This document shows positions 24,896-33,955 of a stretch of 64,000 bases of DNA, one piece after another. The position numbers and the translations under genes are program-made. The notes beneath the pieces are model-generated. The model worked only from the letters and a program-made list of their open reading frames with translations, was not told the DNA's origin and did no database searches. The DNA lies in assembly GCA_020635235.1 (NCBI GenBank), contig JACKAF010000006.1:51322-115321 (forward strand), written 5' to 3'. Every line of letters starts with the position of its first letter. Position 1 is the first letter of the stretch. Source of the DNA: Pseudobdellovibrionaceae bacterium. Lineage in GTDB: Bacteria > Bdellovibrionota > FAC87 > UBA2466 > JACKAF01.

Positions 24896-27236
24896 AACGG
24901 TGCGATTGGCAGTTGCCGAGTTTGCTCAAGCGGTTCCGCGCGCGGGGGACTTCCAGACGGGGGCCTTTGAGGCGTGTCTGAATTTGGGCGACCAGATTCA
25001 CAAGGAAGTCCAAAATCAGAATAGTTCTGACGCCGCCTATAGAAGTGAATTTCCCCTCAAGTCCAGTTTCTATGCGCCGGGCTACCGTTTCGTGGTTTCA
25101 GGAAGAGCCGACGGGATTTTTCGCTATGAGAACACGGCAACCATAGAAGAAATCAAGACCACGTTCTCCCTAAAACGCCTGCTCAAGGAAATTGAGAGCA
25201 CCGATCAGCACCCGTATAAGCTTCAGCTTTTTACCTACTGTTATCTTTTTCAAAAATATGCTGGGATGAAGCCCCTTGCGCGTTTGCTCGTTGTCTCCAG
25301 CCGTACTGGGGAAAAACAGGAAATTGAATTACCCTATGACAAAGAGGCCTATGAAAAATGGTTGGAGGCCAAACTCCCTGCCTTAGTAGACGAGCAAAAG
25401 CGAATTGAAAAGCGCCTGGCACGCCGCAAACGTGTCTCCAAGGAATTGCGGTTTCCCTTTGAGAATATGCGCGAAGGGCAGGCGGATTTGATGGACTACG
25501 TGAGTGCGCGCCTCGATAAAGGCAGCCAAACTCTCATCCAAGCACCGACGGGCTACGGGAAAACAATTGCGATACTCTTTCCGGCCTTGAAAGAGGCGCT
25601 GGCGCGCGGAGCACAGCTAATCTATGTCACCCCGAAGAATAGTCAGTTCAGCGTCGTCGTTGACGCCGTGAAGGCCCTTAAGGAAGCGGGAGCTGCTCCA
25701 AAAACACTGGTGCTTTCGGCAAAAAGTAAGTCCTGCATTGCGGAAGACGAATTGAACTGTGACCCGGGTGTTTGTCAGTATTCCCGGCGGTTTTACGAAA
25801 AACTCGACGGGACGAGCGCCGGAGAAAAAATTTCCCGCGCCAAAGTTTTGGACGCCGCAAAGTTGAGAACTCTTGGCAAGAAAAATGAACTCTGTCCCTA
25901 TGGCTTGTCGCTCGAGTCGGTAGAGAATGCGGATCTCATTGTCTGCGACTACAACTATGTTTTTTCGCCTCAGGCTAACCTATTGGCTCGCCTCACGCAG
26001 GTAAAACGCAAGCGGCGCCCAAATCTTATCGTGGACGAGGCCCACAACCTGTACCAGCGCTCTAACCAACACTATTCACCCGAACTCTCAACGGCGTCAC
26101 TCAGGGCGGTCTTGGAAAAGATTCAGGAATACCCAGCCGCACTACGCGAGGGGATTGAAGATCTTATCGTACGCCTGGAACAGTTCATCGGATCTCACGC
26201 GCCGAGAGATCTCAATCACCCTGAAGTCAGTGTGGACATGGAAGCGCTCGAGCGATTGCACGACGAAACCACCCGCTGGTTTGTGCGTGCGATGCAAAAT
26301 GAAGCGGTCGATACCCGGCCAATTTTTGAGCTGTTTGCTTTGGTGGATGCATTTTTCCGAATCAACGACAGCGAGATGGAAGGCTTGTGTAAGTATTACG
26401 CGCAGGATCGAGACTCGCACGCTCTACGTGTTGAGTGCCTCGATAGTTCAGCCTTGTTAGCTCAAGTTTACGACGAGTTTCACGCGAGTGTACTTTTTTC
26501 AGCCACTGTTAAACCCTTTGAGTTTTTTAAGCGCGTGAATGGACTTGCAGAAAATGCAGACAACCGCGAGTTTGAGTCGCGGTTTCCGAGACAAAACAGG
26601 AAGGTGCTTGTTATCCCGCAGGTGTCTACCGCCTATCGGCACCGGGAGCAGAGCGCGGTGAAGGTAGCGGAAATCATTCGCCGCATTTCGGAAGTGCAGA
26701 CCGGCCACTATATTGCCTTTTTCCCAAGCTACAAGTTCATGGAGCAGGTCGCACTCCATCTTGAGGACACGCTCTTTGAATTGATTGTTCAGAAACCCCG
26801 AATGCCCTACAGCGAAGTGGAAGCCTTGAGTGAAAGACTGAAATCTCCGTTGCCGTGTGTGGTGCTGGCCGTCCAGGGCGGGATGCTATCCGAGGGGATG
26901 GATTTCCAGGGAGAAAACCTGCACGGCGCTTTTATCATCGGCCCGGCACTACCCGTCTTTGATTACTCCCATGAGAAGCAGCGCGAATTTTTCGACAAAA
27001 GATACGGGGACGGATTTTCCTACGCTTATACCTATCCGGCGATGGTGCGTTCGGTGCAGGCAGCCGGCCGGATCATACGTTCCGAGCACAAAAAGGGATT
27101 GCTGGTTTTCGTGGATCGGCGCTTTGTGCAGCCGGAATACTCGGAACTTATGCCCAAAGGCTGGTATGAGGAGTCTGTGCGGGAACTGGTGTCGAAAAAT
27201 ATCCTGAATGAAGTGAGCGATTTTTGGACTAATTAA
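24867..27236 (+). CDS. PD-(D/E)XK nuclease fused to XPD/DinG-like iron-sulfur helicase
   Basis: Residues 1-180 carry a RecB/Cas4-type nuclease: IH at 44-45, GRAD (D82), IEEIK (E95, K97) and the QLFTY (Q-x3-Y) motif. Then an XPD-like 5'-3' helicase: Q-motif MREGQADLM, Walker A APTGYGKT (K232), an iron-sulfur cluster set of four cysteines C290, C298, C303 and C343, DEAH box IVDEAHNL (D390), FSATVKPF, the MLSEGMDFQGENL motif V region and motif VI QAAGRIIRS. All catalytic residues are intact. Such an enzyme would unwind DNA from a junction and cut it. It overlaps the GIY-YIG gene by 29 bp and converges on scpB with an 8-bp overlap at the ends. A second in-frame ATG at 24888 is an equal start candidate; neither has a strong ribosome site, suggesting coupled translation. 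Confidence 0.9.
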   Translation: MFSRGSSMDRTVRLAVAEFAQAVPRAGDFQTGAFEACLNLGDQIHKEVQNQNSSDAAYRSEFPLKSSFYAPGYRFVVSGRADGIFRYENTATIEEIKTTFSLKRLLKEIESTDQHPYKLQLFTYCYLFQKYAGMKPLARLLVVSSRTGEKQEIELPYDKEAYEKWLEAKLPALVDEQKRIEKRLARRKRVSKELRFPFENMREGQADLMDYVSARLDKGSQTLIQAPTGYGKTIAILFPALKEALARGAQLIYVTPKNSQFSVVVDAVKALKEAGAAPKTLVLSAKSKSCIAEDELNCDPGVCQYSRRFYEKLDGTSAGEKISRAKVLDAAKLRTLGKKNELCPYGLSLESVENADLIVCDYNYVFSPQANLLARLTQVKRKRRPNLIVDEAHNLYQRSNQHYSPELSTASLRAVLEKIQEYPAALREGIEDLIVRLEQFIGSHAPRDLNHPEVSVDMEALERLHDETTRWFVRAMQNEAVDTRPIFELFALVDAFFRINDSEMEGLCKYYAQDRDSHALRVECLDSSALLAQVYDEFHASVLFSATVKPFEFFKRVNGLAENADNREFESRFPRQNRKVLVIPQVSTAYRHREQSAVKVAEIIRRISEVQTGHYIAFFPSYKFMEQVALHLEDTLFELIVQKPRMPYSEVEALSERLKSPLPCVVLAVQGGMLSEGMDFQGENLHGAFIIGPALPVFDYSHEKQREFFDKRYGDGFSYAYTYPAMVRSVQAAGRIIRSEHKKGLLVFVDRRFVQPEYSELMPKGWYEESVRELVSKNILNEVSDFWTN

Positions 27237-28200
27237 CGAGCTTTTCTTCGTCGTCGCTGGCTGAGTCGTCCAGGAACGCCGCTTCCACTTCAGCCGGGAT
27301 CTCCGCTTCAAGAGCAGCTTCGTTTTCGATCGGTGCTTCGGCCTCGGCTTCTAGAGTGTCGGCTTGCACATCGGACGTTTCCAATTCAGCGGCCTCTTCT
27401 GTATTTTCGGAGTTGTTTTTGGCTGCGCGGGATTTTTTCCAGTACCGGCTAGTGGCCTGAAATTCTGCAACGGCTGTCTCGTTTTCCGCTGCGATCTCCG
27501 CGTGGACAGGAGACTCATGGATCTCATTGGTTGGTTTCCCCGCCGATTTGATGATCTCATCGATTTCGGTAAGCCCTTCTTCCAGCTCCTTCTGACGATC
27601 CTCCAGGATGTCGTCAGCCTCCACAAAGCGATCCATGCCCTCTTCCAAGCGATCGCGTTTCGGAGCATCGCCTTCCAATTCCTGCAACTCAGAAAGCGGG
27701 GGCAAATCGCCCACCGACTTTAGTCCCACCAAATCCAGGAACTTCGTGGTGGTGCCGTACTGTACCGGGCGGCCGGGCAGATCGGCCTTTCCCGCCATTT
27801 TCACGATTCCCTTCTCGATTAAGGTACGTAGCAAATGCGAGCTGTCGATTCCGCGTACGGTATCGATTTCGGCTCGGGTGATCGGTTGTCGGTACGCAAT
27901 AACCGCTAGGGTCTCCAAAGCCGAACGGCTCAGGCGGAAAGGCTTGGACTCCAAAAACTTACGCACCCATTGGGCATTTTCTTTTTTCGTACAGAACTGG
28001 AAGCCGCCCTGTGCTGGGCGCAGTTCGAAGCCGCAACTTTCTTCCTGGTAGCGTTGTTCGATTGCGGCGATGCACTCTTCGATTTCCTGCAGGGTGGCGT
28101 TTTCTTCTCCCACAACTTCCTGCAACTTGTTGACCGTGACAGGCTTTTCCGCTGCAAACAGTACCGACTCAATCGCACCGGTTAGCGTATTCTTGTCCAT
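27229..28200 (-). CDS. scpB: segregation and condensation protein B
   Basis: ScpB is the kite-type winged-helix subunit of the bacterial SMC condensin; a dimer binds ScpA and helps segregate chromosomes. The first 185 residues are typical: TGAIESVLFAAEKPVTVNKL, SRSALETLAVIAYRQPITRAEIDTVRGIDSSHLLRTLIEKG, GRPVQYGTTTKFLDLVGL. Normal ScpB proteins are about 180-220 residues. This one has about 130 more: a polar helical region and a strongly acidic alanine/glutamate tail (TLEAEAEAPIENEAALEAEIP). The gene follows scpA with a 10-bp gap, the standard scpA-scpB order, and its 3' end overlaps the helicase-nuclease gene by 8 bp in convergent orientation. AAGGGG precedes the ATG. Confidence 0.95.
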   Translation of the reverse strand: MDKNTLTGAIESVLFAAEKPVTVNKLQEVVGEENATLQEIEECIAAIEQRYQEESCGFELRPAQGGFQFCTKKENAQWVRKFLESKPFRLSRSALETLAVIAYRQPITRAEIDTVRGIDSSHLLRTLIEKGIVKMAGKADLPGRPVQYGTTTKFLDLVGLKSVGDLPPLSELQELEGDAPKRDRLEEGMDRFVEADDILEDRQKELEEGLTEIDEIIKSAGKPTNEIHESPVHAEIAAENETAVAEFQATSRYWKKSRAAKNNSENTEEAAELETSDVQADTLEAEAEAPIENEAALEAEIPAEVEAAFLDDSASDDEEKLVN

Positions 28201-28210
28201 CGACTACCCC

Positions 28211-29068
28211 TTAAAACTGATCCATCAGGCCGGTATCCAGTTCTTCCATGGGCCGCACGCGCTGCAACTGGATTGGGCCAAAAATTTCCGACTGAAAAAT
28301 CTTGATAAACTTTAGTTTCGCAAGTTCGAGCACCGCGAGAAAGCTGACCACAAGTTCACTTGTAGAGAGTTCTCGAGGGAGCAATTGCCGAAACTCCATG
28401 GTGCCTTCATCCGGAAGCACGGAGCCCATCTTCATGGCTCGTTCCCTCAGGTTGGCAGCTTGATCATGGATCTCGTGCGGCTTGCGTGTTGTGCGATCCA
28501 AAGCCGTTTTCAGACACACCAGCAAATCGTAGGTCTCAATGCCTTCTACTGGCGCTTCTTCGGGCGTGTGTTTGGGAACAAATTTTTCCATCGCCACAAG
28601 TGGGCGGGGGTAAATGTCCCTGTGCAGCCACGGCATCATGTCGAGCTCCACGGCAGCTTTCTTGAAGCGTTCGTATTCGAGCAGCTGCTCGACAAGGGGG
28701 AGGCGCGGATCCTCTTCTTCTTCTTCTGTCTCTTCTTTGGGGATGAGGACCTGGGACTTTAGAAACGTCAAAGTCGCCGCCATCACCATGAATTCGCCGG
28801 CCAAATCGATATCGAACTGCTGGAGAATTTGGAGGTGTTCGAGGTACGCCTGGCAGATCTTCGTTACCGGGATGTCATAAATATCTACCTGCTCCTTGCG
28901 GATAAGGTGCAGCAGCAGATCCAAAGGGCCTTCAAAGCTGGGAATTCGGACCCGGTAATCTTCAGGGAGTGTAGGGACCTCGGGGCGTGCGCCGCCGCTC
29001 AATATTGAATCGAGCACTACTTTTGCGTCACCCGCGGTCGGGGGCGTGCTGAGCACTTCGGCTTCCAC
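28211..29068 (-). CDS. scpA: segregation and condensation protein A
   Basis: ScpA is the kleisin that bridges the SMC heads and carries the ScpB dimer. It shows the N-terminal kleisin block RIPSFEGPLDLLLHLIRKEQVDIYDIPVTKICQAYLEHL, the second helix with AGEFMVMAATLTFLKSQVLIP and the acidic EEEEDPRLPLVEQLLEYERFKKAA block, and the C-terminal winged helix near FLAVLELAKLKFIKIFQSEIFGPIQL. The start is GTG 29068 with GGAGG 9 nt upstream. About 35 residues precede the usual family start. It forms an operon with scpB. Confidence 0.95.
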   Translation of the reverse strand: MEAEVLSTPPTAGDAKVVLDSILSGGARPEVPTLPEDYRVRIPSFEGPLDLLLHLIRKEQVDIYDIPVTKICQAYLEHLQILQQFDIDLAGEFMVMAATLTFLKSQVLIPKEETEEEEEDPRLPLVEQLLEYERFKKAAVELDMMPWLHRDIYPRPLVAMEKFVPKHTPEEAPVEGIETYDLLVCLKTALDRTTRKPHEIHDQAANLRERAMKMGSVLPDEGTMEFRQLLPRELSTSELVVSFLAVLELAKLKFIKIFQSEIFGPIQLQRVRPMEELDTGLMDQF

Positions 29069-29160
29069 TAAATGTCGCCTCCTCCAAACAAGGTCCTACG
29101 ATATACCAATTCTTGCACTCGATCGGAAGGGGTTTAGGATATCGATATTCCCTGTCATTT

Positions 29161-30165
29161 TCAAGGGTTGGCGATTCCGGTCGCCTGCCGCACCCGCTCC
29201 ATCACGGCCCCGGCCTTTTCTCGGGCTCTGAGGGCGCCCTGGGCGAGGATGGTTTCAATCTGTTCAGGGTGGGCGAGAAGCTCCTCGTAGATCTTGCGGG
29301 GGGATTCGACTTCCGCCTCGATGGCTTCAAATAGCAATTGTTTAGCTTCGCCCCATCCAATGCCGCTTTGGTAGCGTTCGCGAAGTGTCGCCACCTGATC
29401 CGGTTTTGCAAAAAGCTTATATAGACTAAAGAGTGAGGAGTTTTCAGGGTCCTTGGGGTCCTCGGGCGCGCTCGAGTCGGTCTGAATCTTCATGACGAGC
29501 TTGCGAAGCCGCTTAGTGTCCGCAGAAAGCGGGATGGTGTTGTCGTAGCTCTTACTCATCTTGCGACCATCCAGACCAGGGACGTAGGCCCCTTCTTCCT
29601 GGACTGTGGCCTTGGGAACCCGCAGGACTTCGCCGTAGGTGTGGTTGAACTTTTGTGCGATGTCTCGGGCAATCTCAAGATGCTGTACCTGATCTTCGCC
29701 CACCGGAACCTCATCGGCGTCAAAGCAGAGGATGTCTGCTGCCATGAGTACCGGGTAGCAGTAAAGACCCATGAAAATTTCCTTGTCCGGATCTTTCCCC
29801 TTTTCCACGTTTTGGTCGACGGCGGCTTTGTACGCGTGGGCCCGATTCAAAAGACCTTTGGCGGCAAAGCAGCTAAGGACCCAGCTGAGTTCAAAGACCT
29901 CAGGGACATCTGACTGGCGATACAAGAGCACTTTGTTGGGATCCAAACCGAAGGCGAGCCAAGTGGCGGCGACTTCGCGGGTCAGTTTGCGCATTTCGGC
30001 CGGATCGTGGATCGTCGTCAAAGCGTGGTAGTCAGCAATAAAAAAGAGGCACTGTCCATCCGTTGCATTGGCCATTTTCAGAGCGGGTCGTATCGCGCCG
30101 ATCAGGTTTCCAATGTGGGGCGTCCCAGTTGGTTTGACCCCGGTTAAGACAGTTTTCGACGCCAC
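29161..30165 (-). CDS. trpS: tryptophanyl-tRNA synthetase
   Basis: A class I aminoacyl-tRNA synthetase that charges tRNA-Trp. Signatures: GVKPTGTPHIGNLIGAI (the HIGH-like block), YHALTT, PVGEDQVQHLEIARDIA and GRKMSKSYDN (the KMSKS block), followed by the anticodon-binding helices. At 334 residues it is the normal bacterial length. The start is GTG 30165, which shares one base with the htpX stop (TAGTG), so translation is coupled to htpX. The linker sequence between KMSKS and the end (APEDPKDPENSSLFSLYKLF) is typical of the group found in deltaproteobacteria and cyanobacteria. Confidence 0.97.
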   Translation of the reverse strand: MASKTVLTGVKPTGTPHIGNLIGAIRPALKMANATDGQCLFFIADYHALTTIHDPAEMRKLTREVAATWLAFGLDPNKVLLYRQSDVPEVFELSWVLSCFAAKGLLNRAHAYKAAVDQNVEKGKDPDKEIFMGLYCYPVLMAADILCFDADEVPVGEDQVQHLEIARDIAQKFNHTYGEVLRVPKATVQEEGAYVPGLDGRKMSKSYDNTIPLSADTKRLRKLVMKIQTDSSAPEDPKDPENSSLFSLYKLFAKPDQVATLRERYQSGIGWGEAKQLLFEAIEAEVESPRKIYEELLAHPEQIETILAQGALRAREKAGAVMERVRQATGIANP

Positions 30166-31067
30166 TAGGCCGCTCCTTGTAGAGCAGCAATCCTATCATC
30201 CAAAGAGGGGTGTGTGGCAAACAAAGCCATGGCGGCCTTGGCCCGCCCACTAATCTTCAGCGTCGCGAGCGAGGGGTGATCATCGCCCACCGTTTCAGTC
30301 CCCCGCTTGAGGGACTGCAGAGCGTGGATCATTTTTTCTTTTCCGGCGACATTCGCACCACCTTTATCGGCACGGAACTCGCGAGTGCGCGAAAAGTAAT
30401 TCACGACAATTGCACCGAGTAGGCTGAAGGCGATTTGAAAAACGATGACACAGATATAGTGGACAAAGGGATTCGGCCCTCGGTTCCGGTCCCGGTCACC
30501 GGAAAGTGCCTGGGAAATTCCCCAGGCGGCGACGCGCGCGAAAAACATGACAAAGGTATTAATAATCCCTTGTAGGAGGGTCATCGTCACCATGTCGCCG
30601 TTGGCGACGTGGGCGAGTTCGTGGCCTAAAACCCCCTCAACCGCTCTGCTGTCCATGCTTTGGATAAGGCCGCTTGAGACGGCGACCAAAGCGCGCGATT
30701 TCGAAGGCCCGGTCGCAAAGGCATTTACTTCCGGACTATCGTAGATGCCCACCTCCGGCATAGTGGAAAGTCCTGCCCGCTGGGCAAGGCGATAAACCGT
30801 CTGTAGGAGATCTCGTTCCAGGGCGCTTTGAGGATTGTGCGGATCGATGACGTGAACCCCCATCATCATTTTGGCCATCACGCGCGAGAGCGCAAGCGAG
30901 ATGAAAGCGCCGCCAAAACCAAAAACCGCGCAGAAGGCAAACAACGACTGGTAGTCCAAACCGTAAGGCGTGATGTAGTTGCCTACGCCAAACAGCGCCA
31001 GCACCACAGTGAGCGTTGTAATTACCAAAAGGTTAACGACGATAAGCAAGAACACCCGTTTTGCCAT
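30165..31067 (-). CDS. htpX: membrane zinc protease HtpX
   Basis: HtpX is an inner-membrane M48 metalloprotease that helps remove misfolded membrane proteins. Two N-terminal membrane segments (VFLLIVVNLLVITTLTVVLALFG and SLFAFCAVFGFGGAFISLAL), the zinc site GVLGHELAHVANGD (HExxH), two more hydrophobic segments around ITFVMFF-like (IINTFVMFFARVAAWGI) and the third-ligand region SRTREFRADKGGA. Length 300 is standard. Ribosome site GGAGG lies 10 nt before the ATG. Overlap with trpS as one transcript. Confidence 0.96.
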   Translation of the reverse strand: MAKRVFLLIVVNLLVITTLTVVLALFGVGNYITPYGLDYQSLFAFCAVFGFGGAFISLALSRVMAKMMMGVHVIDPHNPQSALERDLLQTVYRLAQRAGLSTMPEVGIYDSPEVNAFATGPSKSRALVAVSSGLIQSMDSRAVEGVLGHELAHVANGDMVTMTLLQGIINTFVMFFARVAAWGISQALSGDRDRNRGPNPFVHYICVIVFQIAFSLLGAIVVNYFSRTREFRADKGGANVAGKEKMIHALQSLKRGTETVGDDHPSLATLKISGRAKAAMALFATHPSLDDRIAALQGAA

Positions 31068-31179
31068 GCTGTGAATTCCTCCGAAGCAAAAAGTCGGGAC
31101 TCATTTTGGCTGAAAAGATTTTCTTATACAAGGACGTTCGGTCAGTCTGGTTCTGTAAACAAAAACCTTTGACCTGCCC

Positions 31180-31209
31180 TTGACAGGGAGCGAACCGGTT
31201 GCGTAAGAA
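31180..31209 (+). promoter_or_regulatory. sigma-70-type promoter for the pentapeptide/two-component genes
   Basis: TTGACA at 31180-31185 and TAAGAA(T) at 31204-31209 with an 18-bp spacer, 25 bp before the GTG of the broken pentapeptide gene. The -35 box is perfect, the -10 is fair. Confidence 0.5.
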
Positions 31210-31233
31210 TTCTCTTGAGTGTTAGAGTAGGAA

Positions 31234-31711
31234 GTGACCTACAGTCTCATTTTGTCTCACTCGTTAGAGGCCCCTTTGGAGATACGCTCTAGGATAGGGG
31301 TCCTTTTGTTCGTGTCCTCCCGACCGATTAGCGCGTTGGAATGTGTCGAGGCGGCGTTCAAGGCCGGTGTGTCTCCTGGTGGACGCCGATCTTGCGCTTG
31401 GGACCTTAGCGGTGCTACCTTTCCGGAACCGTTTTGGACTTTGCCGACTTGCAGGAACTCTGCTGGCGGGTGCCGATTTGCGGGGTTGCAGTTTGAAAGG
31501 CGCGAAACTCAATCGTGCCTGCTTGCGAAGTGCCGTAGGTTGGATGGGGCAAACCTGTCGGGAGCTGAACTCTGTGGCGCGGACCTCTCTGGGTGCACGC
31601 CCGTCAGTGCCTTTTACAGGTGCCGATCTGCGTGGGGCCTTGTACGATCGCCATTCGCTCTTTCCGTTTGATGTCCCGGAGGCCGAGCGTCTGGGGATGC
31701 GTCTGAAGTAA
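31234..31711 (+). pseudogene. pentapeptide-repeat protein gene, multiply frameshifted
   Basis: Three reading frames take turns in encoding A(D/N)LxG pentapeptide repeats: LVDADLAL (frame 2, from 31376), DLSGATF (frame 1, 31402), TVLDFADLQ (frame 3, 31431), LLAGADLRGCSLKGAKLNRACL (frame 2, 31457), LDGANLSGAELCGADLSG (frame 1, 31540) and FTGADLRGALYDRHSLFPFDVPEAERLGMRLK (frame 2, to the TAA at 31711). Joined, they give one right-handed beta-helix protein of about 155 residues, starting at GTG 31234. Six frame changes occur in about 240 bp, most of them of the kind produced by loss of a single base. The repeats themselves are well kept, which argues for a recent event or for sequence errors and not for slow decay. 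Such proteins can mimic DNA or act as scaffolds; a role is not known. Next gene 57 bp downstream. Confidence 0.8.
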
Positions 31712-31767
31712 GAATCGCGCGATCAGGGATTTTTTACAAACGTTCACGGTAGCTGGTTTTGGAAGAC

Positions 31768-33310
31768 ATGAACTCAATTTACTCAGAAATCAATGCCTTA
31801 AAGCGCAAGCTTGAATCTCCGGCTCAGAAGGCGATGCCCTCACTTGAACTCATTCTGGAAAACCTTTCCGAAGGGTGGCGATTGCTGACGCCGATTTCAA
31901 TCTCTTGGTTTTCAACTCGACGGCAGAAAGATCGTCGGAATGGGCACCGTGGTGGCGGGCCCAAGGAGTGGCAACGCCTTTACGGCTTGTTTGAAACCGA
32001 CGAAACGACGCCGATTCAGCCGAGCAGATACCGCTGGTTCGCGCGCGTTAGCGAGACGGTAAACCGCTTTCCTATGTTTGTCCGTAACCCGCGTCGACCG
32101 GAGGGGTGCACATTGAGGTTTCCGCCGCGCCCTGAGAGGCGCCGACGGGAGCGTCCGGGGCGGAATGGTGGTGTTTGACGATGTCACCCACCGCACCCAT
32201 GCGTTGAGGCGCTTCGGCACTCCGAGGAACGGTGGCGCAGCTTGCGGAAAACGCCCTGACTTCATCACTGAACGTCGATCTGGATCTGAAGATCCGCTAC
32301 ATCAACCACGCCTTACCGCCCAAGACTCGGAGGAGATCTGGGACCTCCGTTTTCGATTACATCGATCCTTCGGAGCGGGATGCCGTCGAAGGAAACCTTT
32401 GCGCGGCAGCAAAACGGGCGAAGCCCTCCAGTACGAAACCTACGCCGTGAATCCGACGGCGGGCGGTCGTGGTACTCGAGCCGACTGAGCCCCATTTACA
32501 CGAATGGTCGTGTCAGCGGCTTTACCATTATTTCAACAGACGATACGGAGCGCCGGAACAACCGTGAGGAACTCGCCCTCGCCTATGCCCGGATGGAAAG
32601 CCATGTTGCCGAACGGACCTTGAATTGCAGAAGTTGCGAACCGGCAGCTCAAGGAATCCCGCGACGAATTGCGCTCCCTTTACGAGCGCATCGTGACAGT
32701 CCAAGAGGCGGAACGCACAAGAATCGCGCGGGAAATACACGATGTCTTTGGACAAGTCCTAACTTCTTTAAAATACGACATTGCATGGCTCGCCGGTCGC
32801 GGAACGGGGACCACAGAAATCCACGAAAAGCTTGGCAAAATGGATGAAATCATCGATTCTACCATCAAGACGGTACGCAAGATTTCTTCTGATCTTCGAC
32901 CGGGGGCTTTGGACGATTTGGGTTTGACCGCCGCCATCGAGTGGCAAGTTAAGGACTTCCAGGATCGTACGGGAATTCGATGTGATTTTGTCAATCGCAT
33001 CGGCGATGCAGCTCTCGAAAAAGAAGATGCTTCTGTGACACTGTTCCGAGCGCTGCAGGAGGCCCTGACCAATGTCATGCGGCATGCCGGAGCCTCCTCA
33101 GTGAAAGTAGTATTGGAAGAAGTTGAAGAGAATCGGGTTCTGGAAATCTGGGATGACGGGATCGGGATAACCGAAGACCAGATCCACAGTCGACAGTCGT
33201 TGGGGCTCAAAGGGATTCGAGAGCGCGTTGCCCAAGTTGGAGGCCTAGTCCAAATTCAGAGTTGGCAGCCCACGGGAACTTTGGTTCGTGTCCAGGTTCC
33301 GTCGAATTAG
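31768..33310 (+). pseudogene. PAS-PAS-HisKA_3 sensor kinase gene with frameshifted 5' half
   Basis: Start at ATG 31768 (GGAAG just upstream). Following the best frame gives a coherent protein: a short helix, PAS domain 1 (LELILENLSEG, VAIADADFNLLVFNSTAE, IVGMGT, EWQRLYGLFETDETTPI, IPLVRA, SETVNRFPMFVRNP, GGMVVFDDVTH), PAS domain 2 (AENALTSSLNVDLDLKIRYINHALP, VFDYIDPSERDAVEGNLCAA, LQYETYAVNPTAGGR, FTIISTDDTERRNNREE) and, intact from 32639 on, a HisKA_3 domain with the phospho-His in EAERTRIAREIHDVFGQVLTSL, then the HATPase domain (EALTNVMRHAGASS, LEIWDDGIGI, GLKGIRERVAQVGG). About 15 frame changes lie between 31875 and 32639; none after. Partner is the NarL-type regulator 19 bp downstream. Confidence 0.85.
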
Positions 33311-33328
33311 GGAGAGAGGTAAGCAAAG

Positions 33329-33955
33329 ATGATCAACATAGCGGTTGCAGATGATCACGCAATAGTCCGCGAGGGTTTCAAACAAATACTTTCAGCGTCT
33401 GAGATAAATGTTTCCGGTGAAGCGGAAACTGGGCAAGGCTTACTCGATTTAGTTTCTAAGAATAATTACGACATGGTCGTTTTGGATATTTCACTGCCGG
33501 ATCGATCGGGTCTGGACGTCTTGAAAGAACTCAAGAAGACTCACCCGGAGCTCCCAGTTCTGGTCCTTACGATGCACGCCGAGGAGCAGTACGCGCTGCG
33601 AGTTTTCAAAGCCGGGGCGAGCGGTTACCTGACCAAAGATTCCGCGCCTGCCCAACTCGTGAAAGCCATTGAAAAGGTGACCTCCGGTGGCAAGTACGTC
33701 AGCCATTCTTTGGCAGAGAAGCTCGTGCTCGATATCGGTGACAATGGGGCGCGACCTTTGCACGAAACGCTTTCGGACCGTGAATTTCAGGTGCTTACCA
33801 ACTTGGCTTCCGGTAAGACAGCGGGGCAAATTGCTACCGAACTGGGATTGAGCGTGAAGACTGTGAGCACTTACCGGACGCGTATTCTGGAAAAGATGCA
33901 TTTGCGCAACAACGCGGAACTCATTCACTACGCCATTCAAAACAAATTAGTTTGA
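33329..33955 (+). CDS. NarL/FixJ-family response regulator
   Basis: Receiver domain at residues 1-120 with the acidic pocket DD at 8-9, phospho-acceptor D53 (MVVLDISLPD), Thr near LVLTMH and Lys in YLTKDSAP; LuxR-type helix-turn-helix at about 145-205 (LSDREFQVLTNLASGKTAGQIATELGLSVKTVSTYRTRILEKM). It is the natural partner of the HisKA_3 kinase just upstream, which would phosphorylate D53 and favour DNA binding as a dimer. GGGAGAGAGG precedes the ATG. The reading frame is clean, in contrast to the 5' half of the kinase gene. Its stop overlaps the next start (TTGA). Targets unknown. Confidence 0.96.
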   Translation: MINIAVADDHAIVREGFKQILSASEINVSGEAETGQGLLDLVSKNNYDMVVLDISLPDRSGLDVLKELKKTHPELPVLVLTMHAEEQYALRVFKAGASGYLTKDSAPAQLVKAIEKVTSGGKYVSHSLAEKLVLDIGDNGARPLHETLSDREFQVLTNLASGKTAGQIATELGLSVKTVSTYRTRILEKMHLRNNAELIHYAIQNKLV

